A DNA stretch of 30,809 nucleotides from the NCBI GenBank assembly GCA_003427395.1, contig BFEA01000124.1:2367831-2398639 (forward strand). Direction: 5' to 3'. Positions within the stretch are counted from its first letter, which is position 1, and each line of letters starts with the position of its first letter. The position numbers were made by a program, and so were the translations under genes. This document shows, piece after piece, positions 19,760-30,339 of this stretch. The DNA is from Chara braunii. Lineage: Eukaryota > Streptophyta > Charophyceae > Charales > Characeae. A model generated the notes under the pieces. It did no database searches. It worked only from the letters and a program-made list of their open reading frames with translations, and was not told the origin of the DNA.

Positions 19760-19813
19760 TCTCCTACCAGCATCTCAACCTATCCCATGGGGCTGATTTA
19801 AAAAAAAAAAAAA
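19760..19813 (+). mobile_element. Short 3' end of a LINE-tail module (T8)
   Basis: CTCCTACCAGCATC (19761-19774) matches the 3' segment of T4, and about 25 bp later an A-run (19800-19813) follows, as in T6. It is probably a strongly 5'-truncated copy. The evidence is a short match only. Confidence 0.4.
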
Positions 19814-20227
19814 CAGAAGTCAACAGCCCAAGAGAAAAAAACAGGGGGGGGAAATTTGCGTTATACCCCTCAAAGTTGAGATCTACGCCAAAATGCCCCT
19901 AAAAGATGTGGGTAGAGCGGAATGCCCTTTGGCCAGAATTCTTTGATATGCCCCAGTCAGGCCGGGCACAAATTTGCAATCTACACCTCTCCATTGGGGC
20001 CTGGACCTGCACGCTGTTTTACCCGGTTTGCCCTGCCTACGCGGCGGACAACTTTGCAGACTACCCAGGCCCTTGGCGTGGCAATCTGGGACTCTGAATT
20101 CAAACTTTCACGCTGGTTGCGTAAGCTCCGTCCCGGTAAGTTCTTCCATCTCTGACCTCGACCTCCTCCTTCCCCGCCATTCCGCCTCCTTCTCCTCCTC
20201 CCTCGCCTTTCTGTCTCCTTCTCCTCC

Positions 20228-20262
<35 letters not shown>

Positions 20263-20345
20263 TGTATTACAATAGATCTTTGCTTGATATTCAAAAGGTG
20301 TCAATCTGAGGGATTCTGAACCCATCTTCTCCAAGTTCCTTTTCC
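19814..20345. other. No gene seen; (TG)15 at 20231-20260
   Basis: The stretch is a mixture of unassigned sequence, a pyrimidine-rich run (20140-20230) and a perfect 30-base TG microsatellite. GGTAAGTTC at about 20135-20143 looks like a splice donor, but no exon structure supports it. Confidence 0.5.
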
Positions 20346-20468
20346 TTTTTTTTTTTTTTTTTTTTCATTTGGACCTTCTGTCAATTTATGTGTGTCATCC
20401 TTGCGCAGGGGCCATGATAGTCAACCTTCTCTTTACTGCTCCAATTTCAACAGATGCCCGCGGAGGAC
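20346..20468 (-). pseudogene. U6: U6 snRNA retropseudogene with poly(A) tail
   Basis: On the minus strand from 20468: a plant-like 5' stem (GTCC...GGGCAT), AAATTGGA (20440-20447), the highly conserved ATGGCCCCTGCGCAAGGATG (20396-20415), GACACACATAAATT and the 3' end GGTCCAAAT, in all 103 nt. U6 genes are transcribed by Pol III and end in a T-run. Here the 3' end is followed by 20 A (T at 20346-20365), the mark of an RNA reverse-transcribed by LINE machinery. The catalytic ACAGAGA box is altered to AAAGAGA, and about 4 extra bases lie before the CATGGCC segment. No TATA box is found at the expected distance upstream. Possible flanking duplicates (about 20327-20340 and 20472-20486) are only loosely similar. 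Confidence 0.85.
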
Positions 20469-21009
20469 ACCCTCTTCAAAGTTTCCAGCATTGGGAAGAG
20501 GAGTGAACTCTCAAGAGTCACACATTATGGGTTGTGCTCCTCAGACTTAGTTGGATGATTTTTTAAAAGTTAGGCGGGGCTCCACGGCAGAAAATTCACT
20601 TTTTGGTTGAACAGTGCAAAGGCCATTACTTTTGGGATAGTCACGGACTTGTAGCTGAGTGCACTCCGCGGCGGATGACAACATAAACTTTAAAGACGAC
20701 CCCCCTTCTCCTTTCCCAAGTAAACTCCTTAAAGACGGTTCAGTGCATCATACTGCATTTCTGGTCCATTTGAAAAACACGTCCACAATTTGCCGGTTGT
20801 ACCCGGGTGCTGCTTTCATAAGTTCGTTCATAAGTTCGTTGATAAGATCGGGCTGTGGAGCCCCATGCAAAAAAAAAACTCAAACTGGGATGGGCCCGCA
20901 AGAACGAGATGCTCATATCATGCCCTCTAGCAGGCCGCATTCAGATTTAAAAGAAAATGAAAAAGAAGTGGAGCACAAGCCTATGTCAGATACTATGTAG
21001 AGCAATCAT
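20469..21009. other. No gene seen
   Basis: No conserved domain, RNA gene or repeat with a partner was recognised. A short A-run lies at about 20870-20878 and two copies of CATAAGTTCGTT at 20817-20840. Confidence 0.5.
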
Positions 21010-21740
21010 GCTCTCAACATGCACAAAAGACAAAAAGCATGGTGGTGTATCTTTCCGTCTTCTAGTAGAAGATTCGCCCTCGTTTTGCACATTCAGAGAG
21101 TAATGCAGCGACGCCCATGGATTGTCATTCTTCAGTCCATAGATGTTTTCCGCCGTCCGACTGCTGCCCATAGTTGAAGTGACAACGGGCCTCGCTCCAG
21201 TTACTTTCGACATGTGCAAATCATGGTGGCGTATCTTTCCATGTTCTAGCGGAAGATTCGCCGTCGTTTTGTAGTGCAGCAACGCCCGTGGATTGTCGTT
21301 CTTCGATCCATCAATGTTTTCCGCCGTCCAACTGACATCCATAGTTGAAGTGACAACAGACCTCGCTCCACTAACTCTTGACATGTGCAAATCATGCTGA
21401 TGTATCTTTCCATGTTAGCAGAAGATTCACCCTCGTTTTGCACATTGGGAGAGTAGTGCAGCAATGTGCCAATGCCCATGGATTGTCATTCTTTGAGCCA
21501 CGGATGTTTTCCGCCGTCCAAGTGACGTCCATAGTTGAAGTGACAACGGGCCTCGCTCCGCTACTCTCGACATGTGCAAATCTCTCTCGACATGTGCAAA
21601 TCATTGGGGTATATCTTTCCATGTTCTTGCGGAAGATCCACCCTCATTTTGGACATCTGGAGAGTAGTGCAGCGGTGCCCATGGATTGTCATTCTTCGAG
21701 CCAAAGATGTTTTCCTCCATCCGACTGAAAATTCTGCTGG
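21010..21740 (-). repeat. Tandem array of four ~171-204-bp units, coding-like on the minus strand
   Basis: The anchor GATGTTTTCCGCCGTCC recurs at about 21142, 21313, 21503 and 21707. Each unit also has a CATGTGCAAATCATG start, a GTATCTTTCC segment and CATAGTTGAAGTGACAAC (the fourth is partial). On the minus strand three units translate as VVTSTM..., then WTAENI or RTAENI, ...KNDNPWA and LHYS.NVQNEGE. The shortest spacing, 171 bp, equals 57 codons. Indels shift the frame between units, so no intact protein is present. A 20-bp local duplication of CTCTCGACATGTGCAAATC lies at 21562-21600. Confidence 0.8.
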
Positions 21741-21844
21741 TGTGCCTTTCTATGTTTCAGCCGAAGAGAGAGCGAGGTCTTTATCCGGGTGTGCTCTTCT
21801 TTGGGCCTTTCACCTTTCTATAGTAATGATGGTGTAGTCGGTGC

Positions 21845-21985
21845 GCCATCATACTGACGGAGAGCCTTGTCCATCTTCAACCTCTACCGTAGTCAACAGC
21901 AGCACTCATCATCGCCCTCCCCCCCCTGCCCCCCAGTCGAAGAGAAGGTGCCATCATACTGAAGGAGAGCCCTGTCCATCTTCAA
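21845..21985. repeat. 36-bp direct repeats (21845-21880 and 21950-21985)
   Basis: CCATCATACTGA.GGAGAGCC is shared in both copies with two or three mismatches. The units start 105 bp apart and are separated by C-rich sequence. Confidence 0.85.
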
Positions 21986-22027
21986 GCTGTAGTCGGTGGC
22001 ACCGTGGCAGGCTGGCAGCATTCATCG

Positions 22028-22073
22028 TCGCCCTCAGTGCTCACCCCGAGTCGCCCTCAGTGCTCACCCCGAG
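22028..22073. repeat. Perfect 23-bp tandem duplication
   Basis: Two adjacent identical units TCGCCCTCAG...CACCCCGAG (22028-22050, 22051-22073). The sequence from 22071 to about 22127 also resembles 22243-22300 (GTCGC.AA.T.GACTTCA and a CCCATA end), an older duplication. Confidence 0.9.
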
Positions 22074-22436
22074 TCGCAAATAGACTTCATTTTGTTGCCC
22101 TTTGACAGTATCTGCGTATCCCATAACTACAGTGTGTAGATGCCGATTTCGGACACACTTATCATTCCTTAATTCCTTGTCCTGTAATTCCCCTGAGACA
22201 TTCAAAATTTCAAACTCGAAATTCCTTCTCCCTAGCGTCTCCAAGTCGCGAAGTTGACTTCACTTTCTTACCCTTGGTCAATCTCTCCGTAACCCATATT
22301 TATAGACCACGCTTTTTTTTATTTATTTATTTTTTTTCTGAAAAACACATCCCTTCCTGCGCTAGTACTGATACAGCCCACGCTTCGAATTCCTTGTTGG
22401 GTTGTAATATTGTTCCCCCGAGGGGGATGGGCCGCG

Positions 22437-22626
22437 CCACGCTCCGCTGCAGTGCAATACGAAGGCAACGCTGGAAGGGTCGAGTAGGCAAGCCTACCCC
22501 TATAACCCCTCCGTAGCCCTGAAAAATTAATTTAATATCGTGTGGCCCAATGGACCACGGATCAGATATTAAACTGATCAGAACAGATACTACACTTGAT
22601 CTTAGCCAAAAGGCCGAGAAAGGTAT
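22437..22626 (-). ncRNA. U2: U2 spliceosomal snRNA
   Basis: U2 RNA pairs with the intron branch point in the spliceosome. On the minus strand it begins ATACCTTTCTCGGCC at 22626, the plant-type 5' end, followed by TTTTGGCTAAGATC. The branch-recognition GTAGTA is at 22588-22593, positions 34-39 as expected. Stem IIa (GATCAG, loop TTTAATAT, CTGATC) and stem IIb (GTGGTCC with GGGCCAC) are fully paired. The Sm site AATTTTTC lies at 22521-22528. Stem III has GTAGG, CTTG, CCTAC. Stem IV carries the conserved loop TATTGCACT (22451-22459) closed by CGTTGC/GCAGCG. All core elements are intact, so this is likely an active gene. The 3' end is estimated from length (about 187-190 nt). Confidence 0.93.
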
Positions 22627-22648
22627 GAATGCCAATTTCCAGGCGCGT

Positions 22649-22656
22649 TATTTATA
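22649..22656 (-). promoter_or_regulatory. TATA box of the U2 gene
   Basis: TATAAATA on the minus strand lies 23-30 bases before the U2 start, the position known for plant snRNA promoters. A perfect plant upstream element (RTCCCACATCG) is not present. The nearest partial match, GACCCATAACT at 22701-22711, is at an unusual distance. Confidence 0.75.
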
Positions 22657-22805
22657 AGACGGAACGACAAATGCCTGTTGGCAGGGCCCTGGTTTCTGAC
22701 TGAGAGTAAAAGTTATGGGTCCTGTCAGGTCACCGGTTATGGCCTTCCCGTCGTCCAACAGTCACGTTGGCAGCTCCTAAGTTTTCCGGCCAGCAATCAA
22801 GTTTA

Positions 22806-22974
22806 GGGCCAGATCCCACTGGCAAACAGGGTTGGAATAAGTGGCCGAATCTTGTCGTTTTCCACACACACATGCAGAAAAGCAGATCAATCACAAATTT
22901 TCTCACCTCTCCACAAACACGTCCAGATTCAGAGGAGGCTTATTCCAATCCTCTTTGCCAGTGGGATCTGGCCC
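22806..22974 (+). other. 36-bp inverted repeat (long hairpin) upstream of U2
   Basis: The arm 22806-22841 (GGGCCAGATCCCACTGGCAAA...) is the reverse complement of 22939-22974 except for two positions, with a 97-base loop. In a plus-strand RNA the differences are one C-C mismatch and one G-U wobble. On the minus strand they would be two mismatches. Pairing stops sharply at both ends and no flanking duplication was seen. Candidates are a young small-RNA precursor or a foldback element. Confidence 0.75.
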
Positions 22975-24046
22975 TTGGTGTGGGATCAGGACAGCGCGAT
23001 TTTGTTTGAAAGATTGCGCATCAACAACCACGTATCGTTTCAGGGCATGCTCACAGAATGGCTTTTTCTACAAAGCTCTGGCCGTGATCGCGGTCAGATG
23101 CGTTTGGTAAAGTGCGCGTGTGAGTATGCCCTCAGACGTGTTGGTCTGCTCAGGTTGCTGCTGTTTGTTTGAAATTTGGGATTTTGAGCTCCTGATCTCT
23201 GCAGGCTGAACTGAAATGATTCCGCCCAGACGGATAGGCTAGTACAGATTCTGAAGTCCAGTTCTTAAAGGTTGATGACATTCGGTTCCTCTCGGTGCCG
23301 TCAAAAGCGAAACTGGAAACCAACAACAGCCCCACCCACAATTTCCTCTGGCCCTTTGGACGCCCCCCCATCTAGATACACTCTGTTTTATTCTGTCCTT
23401 TCCGAATATAGGTATCAACGTTCCAACCCCGCCTCGTCCTACTATCGTACCTCCCCCCGGCCCTTTCCCCCTCTCAATCTCAACCTCCTCCCGACTCATC
23501 TTCACCCTCTCCCTTTTACACCCCAGTCAGACCATCGCCCTCTTTTTCCCCGTGGCTCCCTTCACTTGAGCCCTAACCCCTGTGTTGTTCACGGTAAATT
23601 AATTACCAACTTCCCGCTCCAATAACGGCGCCCACCGCATCCTTCCTGCCCGAACTCTCCGCCGACCACTCTCCCTCCCGAGGAAACCAGCGGGACTGTC
23701 CTTTTCGCATAATAGAAAATCGGCGCCGACCCCCAACCTCGTTTTCATCCAATCCGCGTCGTCCTCTCCCTCCACTACTCACTCCCGCTTAGGGCGACGT
23801 CACGTCTCGGTTCGCCTTGCATTCCTCCTACACCCACTCCCAGCATATCCAGCGTACTCCCCCCCTCCCCCGTTATTTCTCTTCCCATCCAGCGCTACTA
23901 ACACATCAGCCACCCAACCTGCTCCGATCCCCACTGCTCACCCTGCCTCACTCAGGCTACCCGATTGGGTTTCGAACTCACACCATCATACCTCACCTCC
24001 GGTCATTGCGTCTCACCCGTACTTAACTGTTTTAACATCTTTCGAT
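22975..24046. other. No gene seen; pyrimidine-rich stretch with a tRNA-like motif
   Basis: From about 23420 to 24000 the plus strand is strongly C/T-rich. On the minus strand at about 23955-24012, GAGTTCGAAACCC is a good Pol III B box with a weak A-box-like GACGCAATGACCGG about 25 bp upstream. No cloverleaf forms, so it may be another SINE head. The pyrimidine-rich DNA could include the 5' untranslated region of LINE C. Confidence 0.4.
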
Positions 24047-24097
24047 TCTCAGTTTTTTTTTTTTTTTTCACACAGCACAGGATGGACCTCTGAGTAC

Positions 24098-25838
24098 GTG
24101 GATACTACTGTCAACGAAGACGAGGACTGCATTGAGATAAGACCAAAAGGAAACTTCCAACAAGTCCAGAATGCTTTCCTCAAAAAGATGACAGTAGCTA
24201 TTGTCTTTCAAGGGGACACAAAAAACTGGGCAAATGACAAGAAGACTGATCTGATCCGCTATTTGGAAGAATCTGTGTTGTCGGAAGAAGAACTACAAAC
24301 TCAAAAAGGCATAGCCCACATGGAAGGAAGGGGACAAATGACCTACATTGCCAAAAATCTGAAAGTAGTGGACTGGTTGCTGAACGTTAAGAAAGAACTG
24401 AAATTCAAAGAAAGCAACAAACCAAGTTTCGTGTTTTTTCGTCCTTAGTTGCCTCGCACGGAGTGGGAAAAGAAAAGGGAAGAGGAGAAAAAAAAGAATT
24501 ATTGGGTGATGGCAATGCGATTCCCCATTGCCGCCTCTGTGTTCATCAAGACGGGCGTAGAAGCAGCAATGGGAAAGGTACTTAACGAATTCGACCCTAT
24601 CGGAGACCATGATGACCCTAAACTGGGCAACCTGAAATTCCAGCTCCACCCCAGTGCAGAGGACAAATTCGGATCCCGCCTCAAGGTGTGGACAGGAACA
24701 TAATTCCTGTTAGCAGATCTGGTTAACTCCAACACCCCGTGGTGCTCGAATTGCAACCGGCATGGCCACAAGCCTGATGCGTGTCCGTTCTGTGACAACT
24801 GTTACAGGTATAGCCACGAAACAGAAGAGTGTAAATCAGATTCAGGTTACAAATCGAGGGGTTCTGTCCAACAGACACAGCCCAGGAACGGTGCCCAATT
24901 CATGTCACAGAACTCTTTCCAACCTGCTCCCTCCAACAGGATCAATGCATGGAGCGGTTTCGATTTCAAAGGAGGCAACTTGCGCAGTCCTTCGAAAAAG
25001 AAACAGTTCATTCTCCACTGGCAGCAAGGCCATGCGCCCAAACCTGTCACACCACAGCAGCCAATTCCTTTTGTCTGGCAAGGCACTGGGTCTCACTCAC
25101 ACCACGACCTCCCACCCCCTCAGGGCAGACAGGAGTGGCGCCCTGCCACCCCCGGCGGTTTCACACTCTTCGATTTGCAGGTTCCAGAAGCAGCGGTGGT
25201 TCATCCCGATACAGTCCCTCTGGCCAGCGGAGATACAGGAGGCGCTCCCTTGCAGAAACAGGGGGGGACTGCATCTCCTGCTCTTGGGACACCAGTCACA
25301 CAGCCCCCGGGCACTCAAGCCTCGGGGCAGGTACCACAGCCCGACCAAGCACCCCTGTTGCTGGGACAGGTCTCACCCACATTTCGACAAGAGACCCCCT
25401 ACGTCCTAGCCCCCCTCATTTTCAAACCAACTAATCAAGGTACAATGATTCAACTACAGACCAACAACAACAATGAGTACTTTATGCCTTCTCTCACGAC
25501 CAGCGTCTTCCCACACCCGAACGATTTTCTGCAAGCGGCCAGTGGCAGGCATGCCCTGCTCCTCGGCCTACAGACAAGGGCATTCAGGAAAGACGCACCC
25601 CATCCTTGGCATGTGCTTGGAGGCTGCCCAAGCCCCGGGAGTGGATCCTCTGCTGGCTGATAAGGACCTATTTTGGGCACCTACTGTGTGGTTCAAAAGG
25701 AACAACACCAAAGAGAAATTTTACCCCTCTCTCGGCGATGGAATTCGAGGGGATATCATTGCAGAATTGGACTCTTACATCCCCAAGGAGCGCTCGGTCT
25801 TCTCCAGGTATATCTTGGAGTCTACCAAGATCCCTTAG
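24098..25838 (+). pseudogene. LINE C ORF1: gag-like RNA-binding protein with two CCHC zinc knuckles
   Basis: ORF1 proteins of LINEs bind the element RNA and form the transposition particle. The frame can be opened upstream of 24098, which is a GTG, so the true start is not certain. In-frame stops are at 24446-24448 (TAG) and 24701-24703 (TAA). Codons about 216-245 encode CSNCNRHGHKPDAC, two residues, then CDNCYRYSHETEEC, both perfect C-x2-C-x4-H-x4-C knuckles. A Gln/Pro/Ser-rich region follows. Between about 25540 and 25600 the sense frame moves by one, because the better C-terminus (GVDPLLADKDLFWAPTVWF to the TAG at 25836) is in the next frame. It is therefore broken by two nonsense changes and one indel. 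Confidence 0.82.
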
Positions 25839-25923
25839 GATGTCCCAAGCCTTCTAACCACTCCGGGCCAGAAGGGCCTAACACACGGGCCTATCCAACC
25901 CGCTCTGCAGGTGCCCACTGCAA

Positions 25924-28900
25924 ATGGACAATAGGCTCATAGCAGCCTCATGGAATGTTCACGGATTGGTAGATAAAAATGGCAAACACAAGCGGGCACG
26001 CCTGAAGTCATGGGCTCACTTTCACAGAGTATCTGTCCTCATGATCCAAGAGACCAAACTCTCCGAGGAGAAGTTGGTCTCTATGAATCGATGGTGGAAT
26101 GGTCCACAAGTCTGTGCCCCGGCCCAGGAATCGAGGGGCGGCACAGGTATTTTAATTCATAAAAAACTAACAGACTGTGTCATCGAATCAAAGACAGATC
26201 CCCTAGGACATTGGACATGGACCATACTAAATTTGCACAATCAACGATGGTGTTTCGTATCTGTTTACGTCCCTGCAGTACACTCACACAAGGAATCATT
26301 TTTATTATCACTTAATTCAATCATCCCTTCAGCTGACTTTTTGTTTCTTGGTGGGGACGAGAATACAGTCCCCAACTCGGATTTCGATTCCACTACCCCT
26401 TTATCACACCCATAAGAATCTGCCGCACTCAACGATTTCATCCTAAATAATTCCCTCTTCGATCCCTTCCGCTCTATACACCCAACTGATTGCACTTACA
26501 CCTGGTCTGCTTCCGCTCCTTCAAAATCCAGGATCCTCACTAAAAGGAGATTGGATGCTATATTTGTGAATGATCCTGTCTTCCAATTGGTTAACAAAGC
26601 AAATATCATTACAGATCCTCTCTCTGACCACAAACCAGTAACAGTAGAGCTCAAAATGGGTCTCCACATCACAAGAGGCAAAGGCCTCTTCAGACTCAGT
26701 CTCCACGTCTTAGAGGACCCCGGTGTGGTGGAATGGGTTCGGGAGACATGGGAGGAATGGAGAACCAACACAATCCTTTTCGACAATGAAGGGACTTGGT
26801 TGGACAAAGGTCTTACCCTTGTCTCCAACCAACTCAATCTGATATCAAGAGTAAAAGTCGTGAACAAAAAATTTGAAGAAATCAAGATCAAAAGGAAAAT
26901 TGAAACTCTCGAGAACAAAACCACAGACAACTATTTTTCAGAAATAATCACGCAAAGAAAAATAGCAAGACTCTTGCAGGAATGGAGGAACATGCAAATA
27001 AGAAATCACAACCTATGGGAAAAGAGCAGACAAATTGACAAAATCCTATACACAGATAGACTCACACATAAAACCTCTACCGCCATCCGCCCCCCCAATA
27101 ACAGCACTCTCATCACTACCTTACACCACCCGGACGACCCCAATCAACCACCAGCTAAGGAAGCAGCAGATCTTTGTGAATATGTTAGATTATTCTCTGA
27201 ACACCTACTAACTTATGAGAAGGATCCCAACAGCCCTGTTATCCTCCCCCACTTGGAAAATTTCCTGTGGGGCTCGACTCTGCGCATACTCATTGACTTA
27301 GAATCCTCAACAGTAGAATCGCCCATCACAATGACTGAACTCACCGCGGCAGTTGCCAGCATGGCCAAGGATAAATGCCCAGACCCGGATGGCTTGCCGG
27401 TGGAGTTCTATCAACGTTTCTAGTTTATCATCGCCCCGGACCTACATAGAGTCTTCAACAACATTCTCAATGGCCAACCTCTAGGCCCCCGGACTGCGGA
27501 AGGCATAATTACCCTACTATATAAAAAAGGGGACAAAGCGGATGTTAGGAATTATCGTCTTATTTCCCTTCTTAACGTACATGGTAAGATCCTAGCTAAA
27601 ACCCTCGCCCGACGCATTAGCCCCCTTCTCAACAAGCTAGTCCACCCCGACCAGTCCGGCTTTATCCCGGGAAGACAGGTCCTAGACAACGTGATGACCA
27701 TCTCACAATCCATTGATTGGATCCGGAATCACAATCTCAACAAGGCCATCATACTAATTGATTTTCAGAAGGCCTACGACAGAGTCAACTGGGATTTTGT
27801 CCAAGCCACTCTGGAAAGAGTGGGAGTGGGCAAAAACTTCAGAGGCTTTGTCAATGCTCTATATGGGGCTTCATCCGACAGAGTTCTGGTAATGGTCAGT
27901 GGTCACCCCTCCTCCTCTTTCAGAGTCACCCGCTCGCTGCGCCAGGGATGTCCACTTGCCCCAGCTCTCTTTGTCATCCAACTAGAAGTCCTGCTAAACA
28001 GGGTTAGATCCCACCAAGATTTCATCGGGCTGCAGATTTCTCCGTCCTACTCAATCAAAGTCTCAGCCCTGGCAGACGACTTCTCAACAATATCAGAGAA
28101 CTCTGTGGCTTCCCTCTCAGCCTTAGAAGAATGCCTATTTACATATGAAGTAGCCTTTGAGATGCGTGTAAGTTGGGAAAAGTCTATTGCACTCACCCCC
28201 CAAGGCCAACCATTGACCCTGGACCTCGGGATCCCCATGAAATCAGAAACTGATGTCGAGCGTTACTTAGGCATACAAGTTTCCTTCAGTGACCCAGCAA
28301 CAGTCCAAGACTCTATTGTAGAGAACAGGATTAGAGACGCATGCTCTACCTGGTCCAAAACTCATTTCCTCTCGCTCTCCGGTCGTGCCATGGTCATCAA
28401 CACTTTTATATCTTCCAAGATTTGGTATATACTCTCCATCAGGGCCTTATCGCCCACCTCGGCCTCAAACATCCGACGACTACTCACTCGTCTTCTGTGG
28501 AAGGGAGACTCAGAAGCCCACACCGCCTTGAGTAAAGTTAGTTGGTCCAAGATCACAGAGAAGAAGAAGGCAGGAGGACTAGGAGTCATAGACCCCGTAG
28601 CCCAGAACAGAGCTCTCTTGGCTAAATGGCCAGTAAGAGCCCTCACTGCCACAGAACAACAATCCTGGATTATGCTCGCCAAATACTTTTTGGCTAAGGA
28701 TTGGAATCTATCCCATCCTGACGCGGTCTGGCACGCCATACTAATGTGACCCTTCACTTCCAGAACAGTGAGTAGTACCTGGAATAACATACTGAAGGCA
28801 TGGGGGAAAATGCTTTCCCAAATGCTAGAGGAACCGGTAACTAGAGAGGAAATTCTGAATGCATGTCTATTCGAGAACCCGTCCATCAGGACCACCGCTG

Positions 28901-30339
28901 GGGTCCCCTTCTCAGTAGCAAAAACAGCAGGCAACACCGCTGGGGTCCCCTTCTCAGTAGCAAAAACAGCAGGCAACTTTGACCTGAAATGGATGCAACG
29001 CGGAGTATGGCTAATAGGTCACATTTGGGACAAAGAGAACAACACCTGGAAGACTGACAATGTTCTCAAAGGCCTACTGACAGGTCTTCACCGAGTAGAA
29101 GATCATATGTCGGATGTTAAGAGGGCTATCCCACCTAATTGGATTCGTACTCTCCTTAACCCAACTGACACATACCAGGTACATCAATGGTTCGCATCAC
29201 AGACAGACCCGAATGTCTTCCACCGAGTCGAACAGATTGGCGATGGCGGCGCAATCGAAGCCTCAGAATGGATACTGCAAGATTCCAGGCTCCAACAATC
29301 CAAGGACGCTAAGGAGATCTCTCCGGTGGGACTGGCAGAAATCAAAGTTCAATCGAAGAAGTCGACACAAGGAAACACATCTTTTCAAGTCCTTATGCAG
29401 GCGACACCACTCAAGGAGTGGAAAGTAGACATATGTAAATTTGGCTGGAAAGTCTCTGGCCCAGATAATATCTCTTCCAAAATCCCCATCTCAGAGTACT
29501 CAGCAAAAGCTGGTTACACTTTCCAATCTTCTCCTCATTCTGTACAGGCTGGCCTTCTGTTGGGCTGGCAACATAGAATCTCCTTGCTCAAACTTCAACC
29601 ACTCCCCTCAAAATGGCTTCTTTTCTTCATCAACATTATCCTATCCTCCATAGAGACCAAAGTAGGAGGTCGACAATGGCTTCACCTCCATTCCTGTGTC
29701 CCCACAGCTATGTGGTGCTCAGAGAAAGGAATGCAAATCCCAGTTCTCTGTGATGCATGCCCTCACCCCTGCTTGGAAGACTGGTTACACATGTGGTGGG
29801 AATCTGTCATCGCCAGGGGTTTCTGGGAGGAACTGAACCGGTGGTGGACTGAAGCCTATTCCAGTGTTAACTTCTGGTCCCTAGATTTCATTATCACGGG
29901 TAGATTCGACCCCCTCCACAAGAAACAACAACTCAGTGTGGTAGCCCAATGCTTTAGAGTAAGAGCATTCTGGTTACTGTGGTTGGCCAGGCGGGACAGA
30001 AGATTCCTCAACAAGCACTCTTCTCTCCCAGCTCTGCTGGCTCAATTCAAACAGGCAATTCGACTGGACATCATGGCAGATTGGATCAAGATCAAGAGAA
30101 ACTCAACATCACCAGACACAGCCAAGACGGCCTTTCGGAAAAAATGGTCGTCGCCCTTCAAATGGGCTGACTTTTCAGACAACAACAGCCTCTTTTACTC
30201 TGGTCTTCTGTGGAATGGTGGTTATCTCCCAACAGCTTCAAATATTGACATGTTACATAATACTAGCTGGGAGGACCCCTGCCGACTGCATAGCTCAGAC
30301 TTACGCCACCAAGGGTGGATAAGTATACATGGAAAATAA
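25924..30339 (+). pseudogene. LINE C ORF2: endonuclease-reverse transcriptase, 1471 codons with three stops
   Basis: A single frame from ATG to the stop at 30339, broken only at 26413-26415 (TAA), 27421-27423 (TAG) and 28747-28749 (TGA). Endonuclease: SWNVHGL (Asn 11), IQETKL (Glu 43), GGDEN (Asp 145, Asn 147), RLDAIFV and LSDHKPV (Asp 235, His 236), so the catalytic set is complete. RT: LLYKKGDKADVRNYRLISLL, QSGFIPGRQVLDN, LIDFQKAYDRVNW (Asp 613), SLRQGCPLAPALF, SALADD (Asp 718, Asp 719). The C-terminal zinc cluster keeps CDAC (codons about 1276-1279) and its His, but the last Cys position is Ser (29803-29805). The stop at 27421 lies where LINE A and LINE B both have Trp. A 42-bp in-frame duplication is at 28894-28977. 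Confidence 0.92.
28894..28977. repeat. Perfect 42-bp in-frame tandem duplication in LINE C ORF2
   Basis: Two adjacent identical 42-bp units (28894-28935, 28936-28977) encode TAGVPFSVAKTAGN twice. The copies show no difference although the surrounding ORF has collected stops. Confidence 0.97.

Noticed and set aside
20120-20345. Exon with splice donor GGTAAGTTC near 20135
   Set aside because: A single donor-like motif without a matching acceptor, coding frame or conserved protein.
22701-22711. GACCCATAACT as U2 upstream sequence element; the octamer TTATGGGT also lies upstream of the U6 copy
   Set aside because: It only partly matches the plant element, the distance to the TATA box is wrong, and a shared octamer in two 100-bp windows is easily chance. 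The U6 copy is a retropseudogene, so it should not have brought a promoter.
24047-24100. 3' splice site (T-run followed by CACACAGCACAG) before LINE C ORF1
   Set aside because: It looks like an acceptor, but T-runs are common here and no upstream exon was found. It could simply be the 5' edge of the LINE.
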